Shown one piece after another: positions 16,816-25,400 of a stretch of DNA of 64,000 bases. Location of the stretch: NCBI GenBank assembly GCA_910586245.1, contig CAJUFY010000004.1:110214-174213 (forward strand). The letters are read 5' to 3'. The notes under the pieces are model-generated. The model saw only the letters and a list, made by a program, of their open reading frames with translations, was not told the DNA's origin and made no database searches. A program made the translations under genes and the position numbers. This DNA is from an uncultured Christensenella sp. (GTDB lineage Bacteria; Bacillota; Clostridia; Christensenellales; Borkfalkiaceae). Numbering within the stretch: the stretch's first letter is position 1; every line of letters begins with the position of its first letter.

Positions 16816-18807
16816 TTATTTTGCAAGACTTAATTTTGCTTTTTCGACCACGTTTTCGACCGTGAAACCGAATTTTTTGAAGAGCAGGGGCGCGGGCGCG
16901 CTGGCGCCGAACGTGCTCATACCGATGATTTCGCCCTTTTCGCCCGCGTATTTGTACCAGCTGTAAGGGGAGCCGGCTTCGACGCAAACGCGCGCTTTCA
17001 CTGCGGAAGGCAGGACTTTTTCTTTGTATTCGTCGCTCTGTTTTTCAAATTCTTCGAAGCAGGGCATCGAAACGACGCGCGCCTTGATTCCTTCTTTGGC
17101 GAGTTCTTCTTTGGCTTCCATGCACTGTTCTACTTCCGAACCGCTTGCGATCAGAAGGACGTCGGGCGTGCCTTTGCTGTCTTTTAAAACGTAACCGCCT
17201 TTGAGCGCCGCAAGCCCGCTGTTTTCGTACTGGGGCAGATTCTGGCGGGTAAGCACGAGCGCGGTGGGCGCCGTTCCCGTGAGTGCGGAAATCCATGCCG
17301 CCGCCGTCTCTTTTCCGTCTGCGGGGCGGTAAACTTTCATGTTCGGAATGGAACGCAGCGCGATCAGCTGTTCCACGGGTTCGTGCGTGGGGCCGTCTTC
17401 GCCGACGCCGATGCTGTCGTGCGTGAGAATATAAACGACGGGAACGTTCATCAGCGCGGAAAGGCGCATGGCGTGTTTGCAGTAATCCGAGAAAATAAAG
17501 AAGGTCGAGCAGTAAGCTCTCAGTCCGCCGTGCAACTGCATGCCGTTGGTAATCGCCGCCATCGCGTGTTCGCGGATGCCGAAGTGCATATTTCTGCCCG
17601 CGTAGTTTTCGGGCGTGAAATCGCCGTATTTCACCGTTTCGGTATCTTTCATGTCGGAAAGGTTGGAAGGGGCGAGGTCTGCGCTGCCGCCGATGAGTTC
17701 GGGCACGGCTGCCGCGATCCGATTCAGAACGGCTGCCGAAGTCTGGCGCGTCGCCATCGGCTTTTCGAATTGGAACAGCTCTTCCATATTTTCAAGATCG
17801 GGCAGTTCGCCGCTCATTGCCGCCTTGTACGATTTTGCCAGTTCGGGATACTGCTTCGCGTATTTTGCGAACATCTCTTTCCATTCGAGTTCGCTCTTCT
17901 CGCCTTTCAGGCAAGCTTCCGAAACGTGCGCCCAAACTTCTTCGGGTACTTCGAACGCTTCCGTGCAGGGCCAGCCCAGTTTTTCTTTGGTCTTTTGCAC
18001 GTTTTCTTCGCCGAGGGGCGCGCCGTGGCATTTGTGGCTTCCTTCGAGCGGGGTGCCGTAGCCGATCTTCGTTTTGCAGATGATGAGCGAAGGTTTTTTC
18101 GTCTCTTTTTTCGCCTTTGCGATCGCGGCGCAGATCGCCTTCACGTCGTCGGGGCGTTTTACGAGGTCGACTTTGAGAACCTGCCAGTTCTGCGCTTCGA
18201 AGCGTTTCTGTACGTCTTCTTTGAACGTGATGTCCGTATTGCCTTCGATCGTAATGTCGTTATCGTCGTAGAATACGATAAGTTTGCCCAGTTCGTGCGT
18301 TCCCGCAAACGAGCAGGCTTCGTAGGAAATGCCTTCTTCCAGACAACCGTCGCCGCACAGCGCGTAAGTATAATGGTCTACGACGGGGAATCCCTTGCGG
18401 TTATATCTCGCGGCAAGGTGCGCTTCGGCAACCGCGAAACCGACTGCGTTTGCAATGCCCTGTCCCAAAGGACCCGTCGTCGTTTCCACGCCTACGGTGT
18501 GGCCGTATTCGGGGTGTCCCGGCGTCTTGGAATCCATCTGACGGAAATTCTGCAAGTCTTCTTTGGTCAGACCGAAGCCGTATAGATAGAGGAGCGCGTA
18601 ATTGAGCATGGAGCCGTGCCCTGCGGAGAGGATGAAGCGGTCGCGGTTGTCCCACTTCGGATCGGCATTGTTGAATTTCAGGTGATTTTGCCAGAGCGCG
18701 TAGGCGATCGGCGCGGAGCCGAGGGGAAGACCGGGGTGACCGGAATTTGCCTTCTGGATCGCTTCCGCCGAAAGGATGCGGATCGCATTGATTGTGGTTT
18801 GTTGCAT
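16816..18807 (-). CDS. tkt: Transketolase
   Basis: 663 residues, the full bacterial length. Thiamine-diphosphate enzyme of the pentose phosphate pathway. Signatures: SGHPGLPLGSAPIAYALW, TPP/Mg loop GDGCLEEGISYEA, pyrimidine-domain signature HDSIGVGEDGPTHEPVEQL, and a C-terminal TFGASAPAPLLFKKFGF. The start is preceded by GGAGATAAAAGC. It lies 13 bp downstream of the phosphohexomutase gene on the same strand, so both may form one carbohydrate operon. Confidence 0.97.
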   Translation of the reverse strand: MQQTTINAIRILSAEAIQKANSGHPGLPLGSAPIAYALWQNHLKFNNADPKWDNRDRFILSAGHGSMLNYALLYLYGFGLTKEDLQNFRQMDSKTPGHPEYGHTVGVETTTGPLGQGIANAVGFAVAEAHLAARYNRKGFPVVDHYTYALCGDGCLEEGISYEACSFAGTHELGKLIVFYDDNDITIEGNTDITFKEDVQKRFEAQNWQVLKVDLVKRPDDVKAICAAIAKAKKETKKPSLIICKTKIGYGTPLEGSHKCHGAPLGEENVQKTKEKLGWPCTEAFEVPEEVWAHVSEACLKGEKSELEWKEMFAKYAKQYPELAKSYKAAMSGELPDLENMEELFQFEKPMATRQTSAAVLNRIAAAVPELIGGSADLAPSNLSDMKDTETVKYGDFTPENYAGRNMHFGIREHAMAAITNGMQLHGGLRAYCSTFFIFSDYCKHAMRLSALMNVPVVYILTHDSIGVGEDGPTHEPVEQLIALRSIPNMKVYRPADGKETAAAWISALTGTAPTALVLTRQNLPQYENSGLAALKGGYVLKDSKGTPDVLLIASGSEVEQCMEAKEELAKEGIKARVVSMPCFEEFEKQSDEYKEKVLPSAVKARVCVEAGSPYSWYKYAGEKGEIIGMSTFGASAPAPLLFKKFGFTVENVVEKAKLSLAK

Positions 18808-18820
18808 TGCTTTTATCTCC

Positions 18821-20332
18821 TTAACCGATGATTTTTTTCAAGTTTTGCGTGTTTAAAAACGGATAATCTTTCAACAGATCGTACAGTTTTTTTAAAATGA
18901 ACGCGTTTCCGCCCTTACGGTTGCTTTCTGCGTTGATCGGCATGATCGGCTCGTGCAGACTCATGCGCACGAGCGCCCAGCCGTCGCCTTCGTCCGGTGC
19001 GAAGTTGATCCGCACGCCCTCGTAGTTGTCGGGCGCGAGGGAAAGCGTTTCGTCCCGTTCCGCCGCGCGTTTCAGTTCTTCGATGACTTGCACGCCCAGC
19101 GTTTTGAAATCGCAGTCGGGCGCAAAATTCAGCCGTACTTCCGCGGCTTCCGCGGGTTCGGGGAGCCCGTCGATGTAATCGAGCAGATTTTTGCCTTCTT
19201 CCGCACATTTTGCGAGCGCGATCAAAAGGCGGGTGACGAGGTACGCTCCGTCGTCTAAAAAGTAATTTTCGCTGAGCGCCGCGTGTCCGCTCGTTTCGAT
19301 GGCAAGGGGGGAATATTTTCCTTCGCGGTTTAAACGAATGCTTTCGTTGATCACGTTTTTATAGCCGCGTTTGAAACGGTGGTGAATTCCGCCCCGCGTT
19401 TGAATGAACTGCGCCAGTCCGTCGCTGGTGACCGAATCGGTTACGATGTACGCGCCCCGTTTTTCTTCGAGCAGTATCGCCGAAATGAGCGCGATCAAAC
19501 GGTTTCGGTTGATCTCTTCGCCGCTTTGGGAAACCGCGCCCGCGCGGTCTACGTCGGTATCGAAGATGATGCCGAAGTCGGCGTCGTGTCTTTTGACCGC
19601 TTCGCAGACGGATTTCATCGCGTCCGCGTTTTCGGGGTTGGGAATATGGTTGGGGAAGTTGCCGTCCGGCTCCAAAAATTGCGATCCTGTCGTATCCGCG
19701 CCCAAAGGCTGGAGTACGAGCTCGGCGTAGAACCCGCCCGCGCCGTTGCCTGCGTCTACGAGAATGCGCTTGCCCGCAAGAGGGCGTTCTTTGCCGCATG
19801 CTTCGCGCACTTTTTGCACGAGGTCGGCGGCGTACGTTTCAAGGTACCGTCGTTCGGCGACGGTCCCTTTTTTCGCGGCAGGAAACGTTCCTTCTGCGGC
19901 AATCGTTAAAATCTCGGCGACGTCCGCGCCTTCCAGTCCGCCCGATTTCAAAAAGAATTTGAGCCCGTTTTTCTGGTAGGGCAAATGGCTTGCCGTGATC
20001 ATGACCGAAGCGTCCGCGCCGAAGCCGTCTTGCAACAGCATGAACATCGAGGGCGTGGAGGAAAGCCCCGTCAGGATTGCGTTTCCGCCGCAGTCGGTAA
20101 TCCCTTCGGCAACGAGCGCGGAAAGGCGGTTTGCGGAAAGGCGCGAATCGTGTCCTACGGCGATTACGGGGCGTTTTTTGCCCGTTCTTTGCGCCGCGAA
20201 CACCGTAAACGCCTTTGCGATTGCAAGCACCGCTTCGTCGGTGAGCGTAACGGGATCGTCCTGAACGCCCGCAGTTGCAGTGCCGCGCACGTCCGTCCCG
20301 TTTTTCAGTTTCATAAAATCTTGTCGGGTCAT
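18821..20332 (-). CDS. Phosphoglucomutase/phosphomannomutase family protein
   Basis: 503 residues. Alpha-D-phosphohexomutase fold: N-terminal GTDVRG, catalytic phosphoserine loop ITASHLPYQKNGLKF (Leu replaces the usual Asn after His), metal loop DTDVDRAG and sugar loop ETSGHAA. It most likely interconverts hexose 1- and 6-phosphates. This is a different paralogue from glmM at 5.1 kb, which has SHNP. The -HLP- loop and C-terminal extension match the larger CpsG/ManB-like branch seen in Clostridia. AGGAAAAAT precedes the ATG. Substrate preference is not decidable from sequence. Confidence 0.88.
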   Translation of the reverse strand: MTRQDFMKLKNGTDVRGTATAGVQDDPVTLTDEAVLAIAKAFTVFAAQRTGKKRPVIAVGHDSRLSANRLSALVAEGITDCGGNAILTGLSSTPSMFMLLQDGFGADASVMITASHLPYQKNGLKFFLKSGGLEGADVAEILTIAAEGTFPAAKKGTVAERRYLETYAADLVQKVREACGKERPLAGKRILVDAGNGAGGFYAELVLQPLGADTTGSQFLEPDGNFPNHIPNPENADAMKSVCEAVKRHDADFGIIFDTDVDRAGAVSQSGEEINRNRLIALISAILLEEKRGAYIVTDSVTSDGLAQFIQTRGGIHHRFKRGYKNVINESIRLNREGKYSPLAIETSGHAALSENYFLDDGAYLVTRLLIALAKCAEEGKNLLDYIDGLPEPAEAAEVRLNFAPDCDFKTLGVQVIEELKRAAERDETLSLAPDNYEGVRINFAPDEGDGWALVRMSLHEPIMPINAESNRKGGNAFILKKLYDLLKDYPFLNTQNLKKIIG

Positions 20333-20458
20333 ATTTTTCCTCGCGCGTGCGCGCGATTCCTTAGCGCGCCGTACGAATTCATTATAACGGGAATGCGCGA
20401 TTTTATCAAGGACTTTTCCGAAAAAATTTCCGAAAAGGACACAAATTTATTAAAATCC

Positions 20459-20487
20459 TTGCATGTCATATTTTTATGTGATATAAT
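20459..20487 (+). promoter_or_regulatory. Promoter of DegV gene
   Basis: -35 TTGCAT (20459-20464), 17-bp spacer, extended TGa then -10 TATAAT (20482-20487). Confidence 0.8.
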
Positions 20488-20526
20488 TGAGAACGTTGAG
20501 AGGCATCACAGGAGAAAAACAGGGAT

Positions 20527-21417
20527 ATGTACAAATTTACCTTATCGACCGATTCGACTTGCGATTTATATCACGATTTTATTGCGGAGAACGATATTAA
20601 ATTCGTGTCGCTTACGTTCACGGTGGAAAAAGACGGCGTGATGGAAGACCGTCTCGATCAGTTTACCGAATATCGGCAGTACGTCGAATTTTACAACGAG
20701 CTGCGCGGGGGCGCGTTTTCGCGCACGTCCATGCTCAATTACGAATCGCATTACACGCATTTTTTAAAGCTCGCGGAAGAAGGCGCGGAGGACGTCGTTC
20801 ACTTTACCATTTCCAGCGGACTTTCGCCCACGAAAGACGTTGCCGCCAAAGCCGCCGCGGAAGTGAAAAAACAATATCCGAAGTTCGAAGTGTACGTGGT
20901 CGATCCGCTCACCGCAACGGTGGGGCAGGGCGCGCTCGTGCGCATTGCGCTCGATTGCAGAAACAAAGGAATGACCGCCGAAGAAACGCATCAATACTGC
21001 ACTTCGCTTCGCCTGCACATTCAGCATTATATCGTTGCGGACGATCTGAATTATTTGAAGCGCGGCGGGCGCGTTTCCGCTGCCGCGGCGGCGATCGGCG
21101 GCGTGCTCGGAATCAAGCCGATTATCTCGTTCGACCGCGACGGAAAACTGTTCGTGCTTGATAAAGTGCGCGGCGTCAAAAAAGCGATTTCGTACATCAA
21201 AGCGAAGCTGGAAAAGGAAGCGCCCAGCGATCTGAAAGCGGTATATATCGTGCATACCGACAACGAGCCCGCGGCAAACGAACTTGCCGCCTACGTGCGC
21301 GAACGGTTCGGGTTCGAGCCGAACGTGAGCATTATGGGCCCCGTGATCGGTTCGCACGTGGGTCCCAACGCGTTTGCGCTCGGATATCTTACCGACGCGC
21401 TCCGCAACGAATTCTGA
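20527..21417 (+). CDS. DegV family fatty-acid-binding protein
   Basis: 296 residues. DegV/EDD fold: N-terminal STDSTCDL, SRTSMLNYESHYTHF (Ser loop that contacts the carboxylate), FTISSGLSPTKDVA, and the C-terminal GPVIGSHVGPNAFALGYL. Gram-positive DegV (FakB-like) proteins bind fatty acids for the FakA kinase; whether this copy does so cannot be seen. A second, divergent DegV is encoded at 55.6-56.6 kb. The start has CAGGAG upstream. An 11-bp perfect AT-rich inverted repeat (21419-21441) directly follows the stop. Confidence 0.92.
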   Translation: MYKFTLSTDSTCDLYHDFIAENDIKFVSLTFTVEKDGVMEDRLDQFTEYRQYVEFYNELRGGAFSRTSMLNYESHYTHFLKLAEEGAEDVVHFTISSGLSPTKDVAAKAAAEVKKQYPKFEVYVVDPLTATVGQGALVRIALDCRNKGMTAEETHQYCTSLRLHIQHYIVADDLNYLKRGGRVSAAAAAIGGVLGIKPIISFDRDGKLFVLDKVRGVKKAISYIKAKLEKEAPSDLKAVYIVHTDNEPAANELAAYVRERFGFEPNVSIMGPVIGSHVGPNAFALGYLTDALRNEF

Positions 21418-21418
21418 G

Positions 21419-21441
21419 GAAATAATTTCCGAAATTATTTC
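21419..21441. repeat. AT-rich inverted repeat after DegV gene
   Basis: GAAATAATTTC and its exact reverse complement are separated by one base. It may act as a weak terminator or mRNA 3' end, although the tail is only weakly T-rich. Confidence 0.45.
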
Positions 21442-21467
21442 AAATAATAGACGGATTGAAAAAGATA

Positions 21468-21476
21468 TGGTATAAT
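21468..21476 (+). promoter_or_regulatory. Extended -10 element for proS
   Basis: TGGTATAAT. A TTGAAA at 21456 is too close (9-bp spacer) to serve as -35. The leader before proS is only about 30 nt, leaving no room for a T-box. Confidence 0.55.
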
Positions 21477-21509
21477 AGCCGTATCTTTTTTGATTGAACG
21501 GAGCATCAT

Positions 21510-22940
21510 ATGGCAAAGGAAAAGCAATTCGTAGAACAGATCGCGGATATCGAAACGGATTTCCCGCAGTGGTATACCGACGTGGTGTTAAAAACCAAAC
21601 TGGTGGATTACGGACCCGTGAAGGGCACGATGGTCATTCGCCCGTACGGTTATGCGATCTGGGAGAATATTCAGCGGGAGTTCGACGCGCGTTTTAAAAC
21701 GAACGGTTACGAAAACGCGTACTTTCCTTTGCTCATTCCGATGAGCTTTATGACGAAGGAAGCAGAACACGTAGAAGGGTTCGCGCCCGAAGTCGCCGTC
21801 GTCACCCACGCGGGCGGCGAAAAACTCGCCGAGCCGCTTTGCGTGCGCCCGACTTCGGAAACGATCATCGGCACGATGTACGGCAAGTGGGTGGAATCCT
21901 GGCGGGATCTGCCCGTGCGCATGAACCAGTGGGCGAACGTCATGCGGTGGGAAAAGACCACCCGTCCCTTCCTCCGCACGAGCGAATTTTTGTGGCAGGA
22001 GGGGCATTCGGTATTCGCCACCGCCGAAGAAGCGGAAGCGGAAACGCAGAAAATGCTTCGGGTATACGAAGAATTTGCAAAGAACTGTCTGTGCATGCCC
22101 GTAATCACGGGCAGAAAGACGGAAAAGGAAAAGTTCGCGGGTGCGGTTGCAACGTACGGCATGGAAGCGATGATGCACGACGGCAAGAGTTTGCAGTCGG
22201 GCACGACGCACTATCTGGGGCAGAATTTTTCCAAAGCGTTCGATATTAAATTTACGGATAAAGACGGCGCGCAAAAGTACGGACATACGATGTCGTTTGG
22301 GGTTTCCACACGTCTGATCGGTGCGATTATCATGACGCACGGCGACGAACGCGGGCTGGTGTTGCCTCCGCCCGTCGCACCCGTGCAGGTCGTCATCGTA
22401 CCGATCGCGGCAAAAAAAGAAGGCGTGCTCGAAGCGTGCGCCGCTTTGAAAAACGGGCTTGCGGAGGCGGGCATCCGCGTCAAACTGGACGATTCGGATA
22501 ATTCCCCCGGCTGGAAATTTAACGAGTGGGAAATGAAGGGCGTGCCTTTGCGCATCGAACTCGGACCCCGCGATCTCGAAGAAGGGCATATGGTCTGCGC
22601 CCGCAGAGACGGCGCGGAAAAAACGTTCGTCCCGCTTTCGGAAGCGGCGGCGGGGGTTCGCAGAATTTTAGCCGAAGTTTCGGAAAACATGTACGAAAAA
22701 GCGAAAGCGCGCATGGAGAGCCGCATCGTAAACGCGCAGTCTTTGGAAGAACTGTTGCGCGGCGTCGACGGCGGGAACTTCGTCCGTGCGGGTTGGTGCG
22801 GCTGCCGTGCGTGCGAGGATAAGGTGAAGGAGTTCGCGCAGGCAACTTCGCGCGTGTTCGATCAAACGCATACGGCAAAGACCTGCGTCACCTGCGGGAA
22901 GGAAGCCGTTCATACCGTATTCTTTGCGCGCGCTTATTGA
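21510..22940 (+). CDS. proS: Prolyl-tRNA synthetase (archaeal/eukaryote-type)
   Basis: 476 residues. Class II synthetase of the short ProRS group that lacks the editing insertion. It has the characteristic C-terminal zinc-type extension (CGCRACEDK ... CVTCGKEAVH) and a final Tyr at the very end. Other signatures: RPTSETIIGTMYGKWVESW, RTSEFLWQEGHSVFAT, QSGTTHYLGQNFSKAFDI and GVSTRLIGAIIM. The anticodon domain covers about residues 280-400. The start has ACGGAGCATC upstream. asnS follows 44 bp after the stop and is probably co-transcribed. Confidence 0.96.
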   Translation: MAKEKQFVEQIADIETDFPQWYTDVVLKTKLVDYGPVKGTMVIRPYGYAIWENIQREFDARFKTNGYENAYFPLLIPMSFMTKEAEHVEGFAPEVAVVTHAGGEKLAEPLCVRPTSETIIGTMYGKWVESWRDLPVRMNQWANVMRWEKTTRPFLRTSEFLWQEGHSVFATAEEAEAETQKMLRVYEEFAKNCLCMPVITGRKTEKEKFAGAVATYGMEAMMHDGKSLQSGTTHYLGQNFSKAFDIKFTDKDGAQKYGHTMSFGVSTRLIGAIIMTHGDERGLVLPPPVAPVQVVIVPIAAKKEGVLEACAALKNGLAEAGIRVKLDDSDNSPGWKFNEWEMKGVPLRIELGPRDLEEGHMVCARRDGAEKTFVPLSEAAAGVRRILAEVSENMYEKAKARMESRIVNAQSLEELLRGVDGGNFVRAGWCGCRACEDKVKEFAQATSRVFDQTHTAKTCVTCGKEAVHTVFFARAY

Positions 22941-22984
22941 GCTGCGTTTTGCATATCCCGTTCCGATTTTTAAGGAGTAACATT

Positions 22985-24358
22985 ATGAAACATCTCGACG
23001 TTTATCAGGTATTAAACGACAAATCCCTGCTCGGTCAAACGGCGACCGTCTGCGGTTGGGTGCGTACCTTCCGCGATTCTTCTGCGGTCAGCTTTTTGGA
23101 AGTTGCCGACGGAACGAGTTTTTCCCGTTTGCAGGTCGTCGTCGATAAGAACGCTCTTTCGCTCGATCCCGAATGCGCGAAGACGGGCGCTTCCGTATGC
23201 GTTACGGGGGAAGTCGTCAAGGCGTTCAAAGGGGAGGGCGCGGAGCTCAACGCGAAAGAGGTAAAGCTGCTCGGCAAATGTCCGCCCGAATATCCGATTC
23301 AGAAGAAGCGCACGACCCTCGAATTTCTGCGCTCCATTCCGCATTTGAGGCTGCGCACCAACACCTTTACCGCGGTGTTCCGCGTGCGTTCGGTTGCGGC
23401 GCAGGCGATCCACCGCTATTTCCACGAGAACAGATATTACTATATGAACACGCCGATCATTACGGCGAGCGACTGCGAGGGCGCGGGGGAAATGTTCCGC
23501 GTAACCACGCAGCCCTACGGCGTGAAAGCCGCTTCCGAAGCGGAGTATTACAAAAACGATTTCTTCGGGCAGAAAGCGGGGCTTTCCGTTTCCGGTCAGC
23601 TCGAAGGGGAAGTTGCGGCAACCGCTTTTTCTAAAATATATACGTTCGGCCCTTCCTTCCGCGCGGAAAATTCCAACACGACCCGCCATCTTGCGGAATT
23701 CTGGCATATAGAACCCGAAGTTGCGTTTGCGGAACTTCCCGATATCATCGAAATCGCCGAAGAAATGCTCAAATACGTGATCCGCGCCGTGCTCGAAGAA
23801 TGCCCCGAAGAGATGAATTTCTTCGACGCGTTCGTGGAAAAGGGACTCAAAGAAAAACTCTTGCACGTGGTGAACAGCGAGTTTGCGGTTTGTGATTACA
23901 CGGAAGCGGTGGAAATTCTGAAAAAAGCGGACGCGGCGTTCCAGTATCCCGTGGAATGGGGCTGCGATTTGCAGACGGAGCACGAAAAATATCTGACGGA
24001 GTGCGTGTTCAAAAAACCCGTGTTCGTAACCAACTATCCGAAGGCGATCAAATCTTTCTATATGAAACAAAATCCCGACGGAAAGACGGTCGCTGCAACC
24101 GATCTGCTCGTGCCGGGGATCGGCGAAATCATCGGGTGCAGCGAGCGCGAAGCCGATCTCGATAAACTCGTTTCCGCGATGAAAGAGCGCAATATGGATA
24201 TGAGCGCGTATCAACAGTATCTCGATCTGCGTCTGTTCGGCAGCGTGCCGCACAGCGGATTCGGATTGGGCTTTGAACGGTTCGTCATGTACGTGACAGG
24301 GATGGACAACATTCGCGACGTTACGCTGTTCCCGCGTTCGGTTAATAACATCATGTAA
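22985..24358 (+). CDS. asnS: Asparaginyl-tRNA synthetase
   Basis: 457 residues. The N-terminal OB-fold anticodon domain (about 1-110, VCGWVRTFRDSSAVSFLEV) is followed by the class IIb catalytic core with RVRSVAAQAIHRYFHE, motif 2 TFGPSFRAENSNTTRHLAEF and motif 3 GFGLGFERFVMYV. TRHLAEFWHIEPE is typical of AsnRS. The ATG at 22985 has AAGGAGTAAC upstream. A longer in-frame frame from 22937 overlaps the proS stop and lacks homology. Presence of AsnRS means Asn-tRNA is made directly. Confidence 0.96.
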   Translation: MKHLDVYQVLNDKSLLGQTATVCGWVRTFRDSSAVSFLEVADGTSFSRLQVVVDKNALSLDPECAKTGASVCVTGEVVKAFKGEGAELNAKEVKLLGKCPPEYPIQKKRTTLEFLRSIPHLRLRTNTFTAVFRVRSVAAQAIHRYFHENRYYYMNTPIITASDCEGAGEMFRVTTQPYGVKAASEAEYYKNDFFGQKAGLSVSGQLEGEVAATAFSKIYTFGPSFRAENSNTTRHLAEFWHIEPEVAFAELPDIIEIAEEMLKYVIRAVLEECPEEMNFFDAFVEKGLKEKLLHVVNSEFAVCDYTEAVEILKKADAAFQYPVEWGCDLQTEHEKYLTECVFKKPVFVTNYPKAIKSFYMKQNPDGKTVAATDLLVPGIGEIIGCSEREADLDKLVSAMKERNMDMSAYQQYLDLRLFGSVPHSGFGLGFERFVMYVTGMDNIRDVTLFPRSVNNIM

Positions 24359-24363
24359 AAAAA

Positions 24364-24386
24364 GCGCCGCTTTTGCGGCGTTTTTT
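24364..24386 (+). terminator. Terminator after asnS
   Basis: Stem CGCCGC / GCGGCG with loop TTTT and six T residues. Confidence 0.85.
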
Positions 24387-24397
24387 ATTTTAAACGC

Positions 24398-24429
24398 TTG
24401 ACGAATCGGGGGGGGGTACGTGCTATAAT
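24398..24429 (+). promoter_or_regulatory. Promoter with 9-G tract in the spacer (candidate phase-variable switch)
   Basis: -35 TTGACG (24398-24403) and extended -10 TGCTATAAT (hexamer 24424-24429) are separated by 20 bp that include a run of nine G (24408-24416). The spacer is 3 bp longer than optimal, so slippage in the G run would tune promoter strength. Confidence 0.65.
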
Positions 24430-24478
24430 AGAGGTGCGTTCGAAATTTTAAAGTTCGACGGCGTTTTGGAGGAAGACG

Positions 24479-25351
24479 ATGCGTAAAAATCAAACGAAAC
24501 TGAAATTGCTGGGATTTGCGCTGTGTTTGCCGTTTGCTTTGGCGGGATGCGGACTTACAAAGGGAAACGATGCGGACGGCGGCTCGCCGTTGGAATTTAC
24601 CGATATGCTGTCGGGCTTCATGGTGAGCGTCGGTTCGCTTGCGCAACAGGGCGAGCTGTTAACTTCGACGCGCTTCGGGGATGAAACCTGTGCCGCGTTC
24701 TATCTTGAATTCGATGCGGACGGAATCGAAGAGGGCGTCGGGGAATTCGGCTGTGCGTTTTCGGGAGAGGAATACTTTTTCCTCGACGGCACCGTCAATC
24801 TGCATACCGATCGAAAAGACGATGAAATTATTACGACGTATTTTGCGGAATGCACCGTTTACTTGAATGCGGAAAAGACGGAAAACGCTTTGATTTCTTT
24901 CGATTCTTTATTGCGCGGCGAAGACGGAACGTTGATTCGCGAACCCGAAACGCCTTTTTTGACGGAGAACAATATTGCTCATGCGGTGGATTCGGATTTA
25001 AAACAGACGATTTCCATGCAGGAAGAAGCCGACGGAGAGACGATAACGGTTACGCATACGATAATTTTAAAATGCAAACTGAATCTGGTGTGCCGCGAAA
25101 TAGGAACGGATTGGAGGATTCTGCAATTTGCGGAGGACGGTTCTTTGCTTTCCCGCACGGCGGTGGACAAGGACGACGCGGGGGATTTTGCGATCTCCGA
25201 TCGCTGTGCATTCGTCGTTGCCGAAGAAAATACCGAAAACGGCGTTGCGCGCACGCTGTACCGAACGGACGAAACGGTTCGTTTTATGTGCGACGGCGGA
25301 TTCGGGTTGTTAAAAGGAGCGGAATTTTATTTGCAAAGGGCGAACGCATAA
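24479..25351 (+). CDS. Putative lipoprotein of unknown function
   Basis: 290 residues. The N-terminus has a basic start, a hydrophobic stretch and a lipobox (LAGCG, Cys at about residue 23), so it should be acylated and anchored outside the cytoplasmic membrane. The rest is acidic, beta-rich in prediction by eye, and shows no family I recognise. ATG 24479 follows GGAGGAAGACG. It sits alone between asnS and a nucleoside-hydrolase-like gene, each with its own promoter. The poly-G tract in its promoter suggests variable expression, which would fit a surface-exposed protein. Confidence 0.75.
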   Translation: MRKNQTKLKLLGFALCLPFALAGCGLTKGNDADGGSPLEFTDMLSGFMVSVGSLAQQGELLTSTRFGDETCAAFYLEFDADGIEEGVGEFGCAFSGEEYFFLDGTVNLHTDRKDDEIITTYFAECTVYLNAEKTENALISFDSLLRGEDGTLIREPETPFLTENNIAHAVDSDLKQTISMQEEADGETITVTHTIILKCKLNLVCREIGTDWRILQFAEDGSLLSRTAVDKDDAGDFAISDRCAFVVAEENTENGVARTLYRTDETVRFMCDGGFGLLKGAEFYLQRANA

Positions 25352-25365
25352 AAATCCGAAAAGAC

Positions 25366-25394
25366 TTGAAATCATCATATACTTGTGGTATAAT
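25366..25394 (+). promoter_or_regulatory. Promoter; predicted leaderless transcript
   Basis: -35 TTGAAA (25366-25371), 17-bp spacer, extended TGg, -10 TATAAT (25389-25394). The start at +7 is base 25401, the A of the ATG. Confidence 0.82.
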
Positions 25395-25400
25395 CGCAGC

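Noticed and set aside
17383..18585. 400-codon ORF opposite transketolase
   Set aside because: Transketolase on the other strand is unmistakable; the frame has shadow composition.
21440..21510. T-box leader before proS
   Set aside because: The predicted transcript leader is only about 30 nt and shows no T-box sequence or antiterminator.
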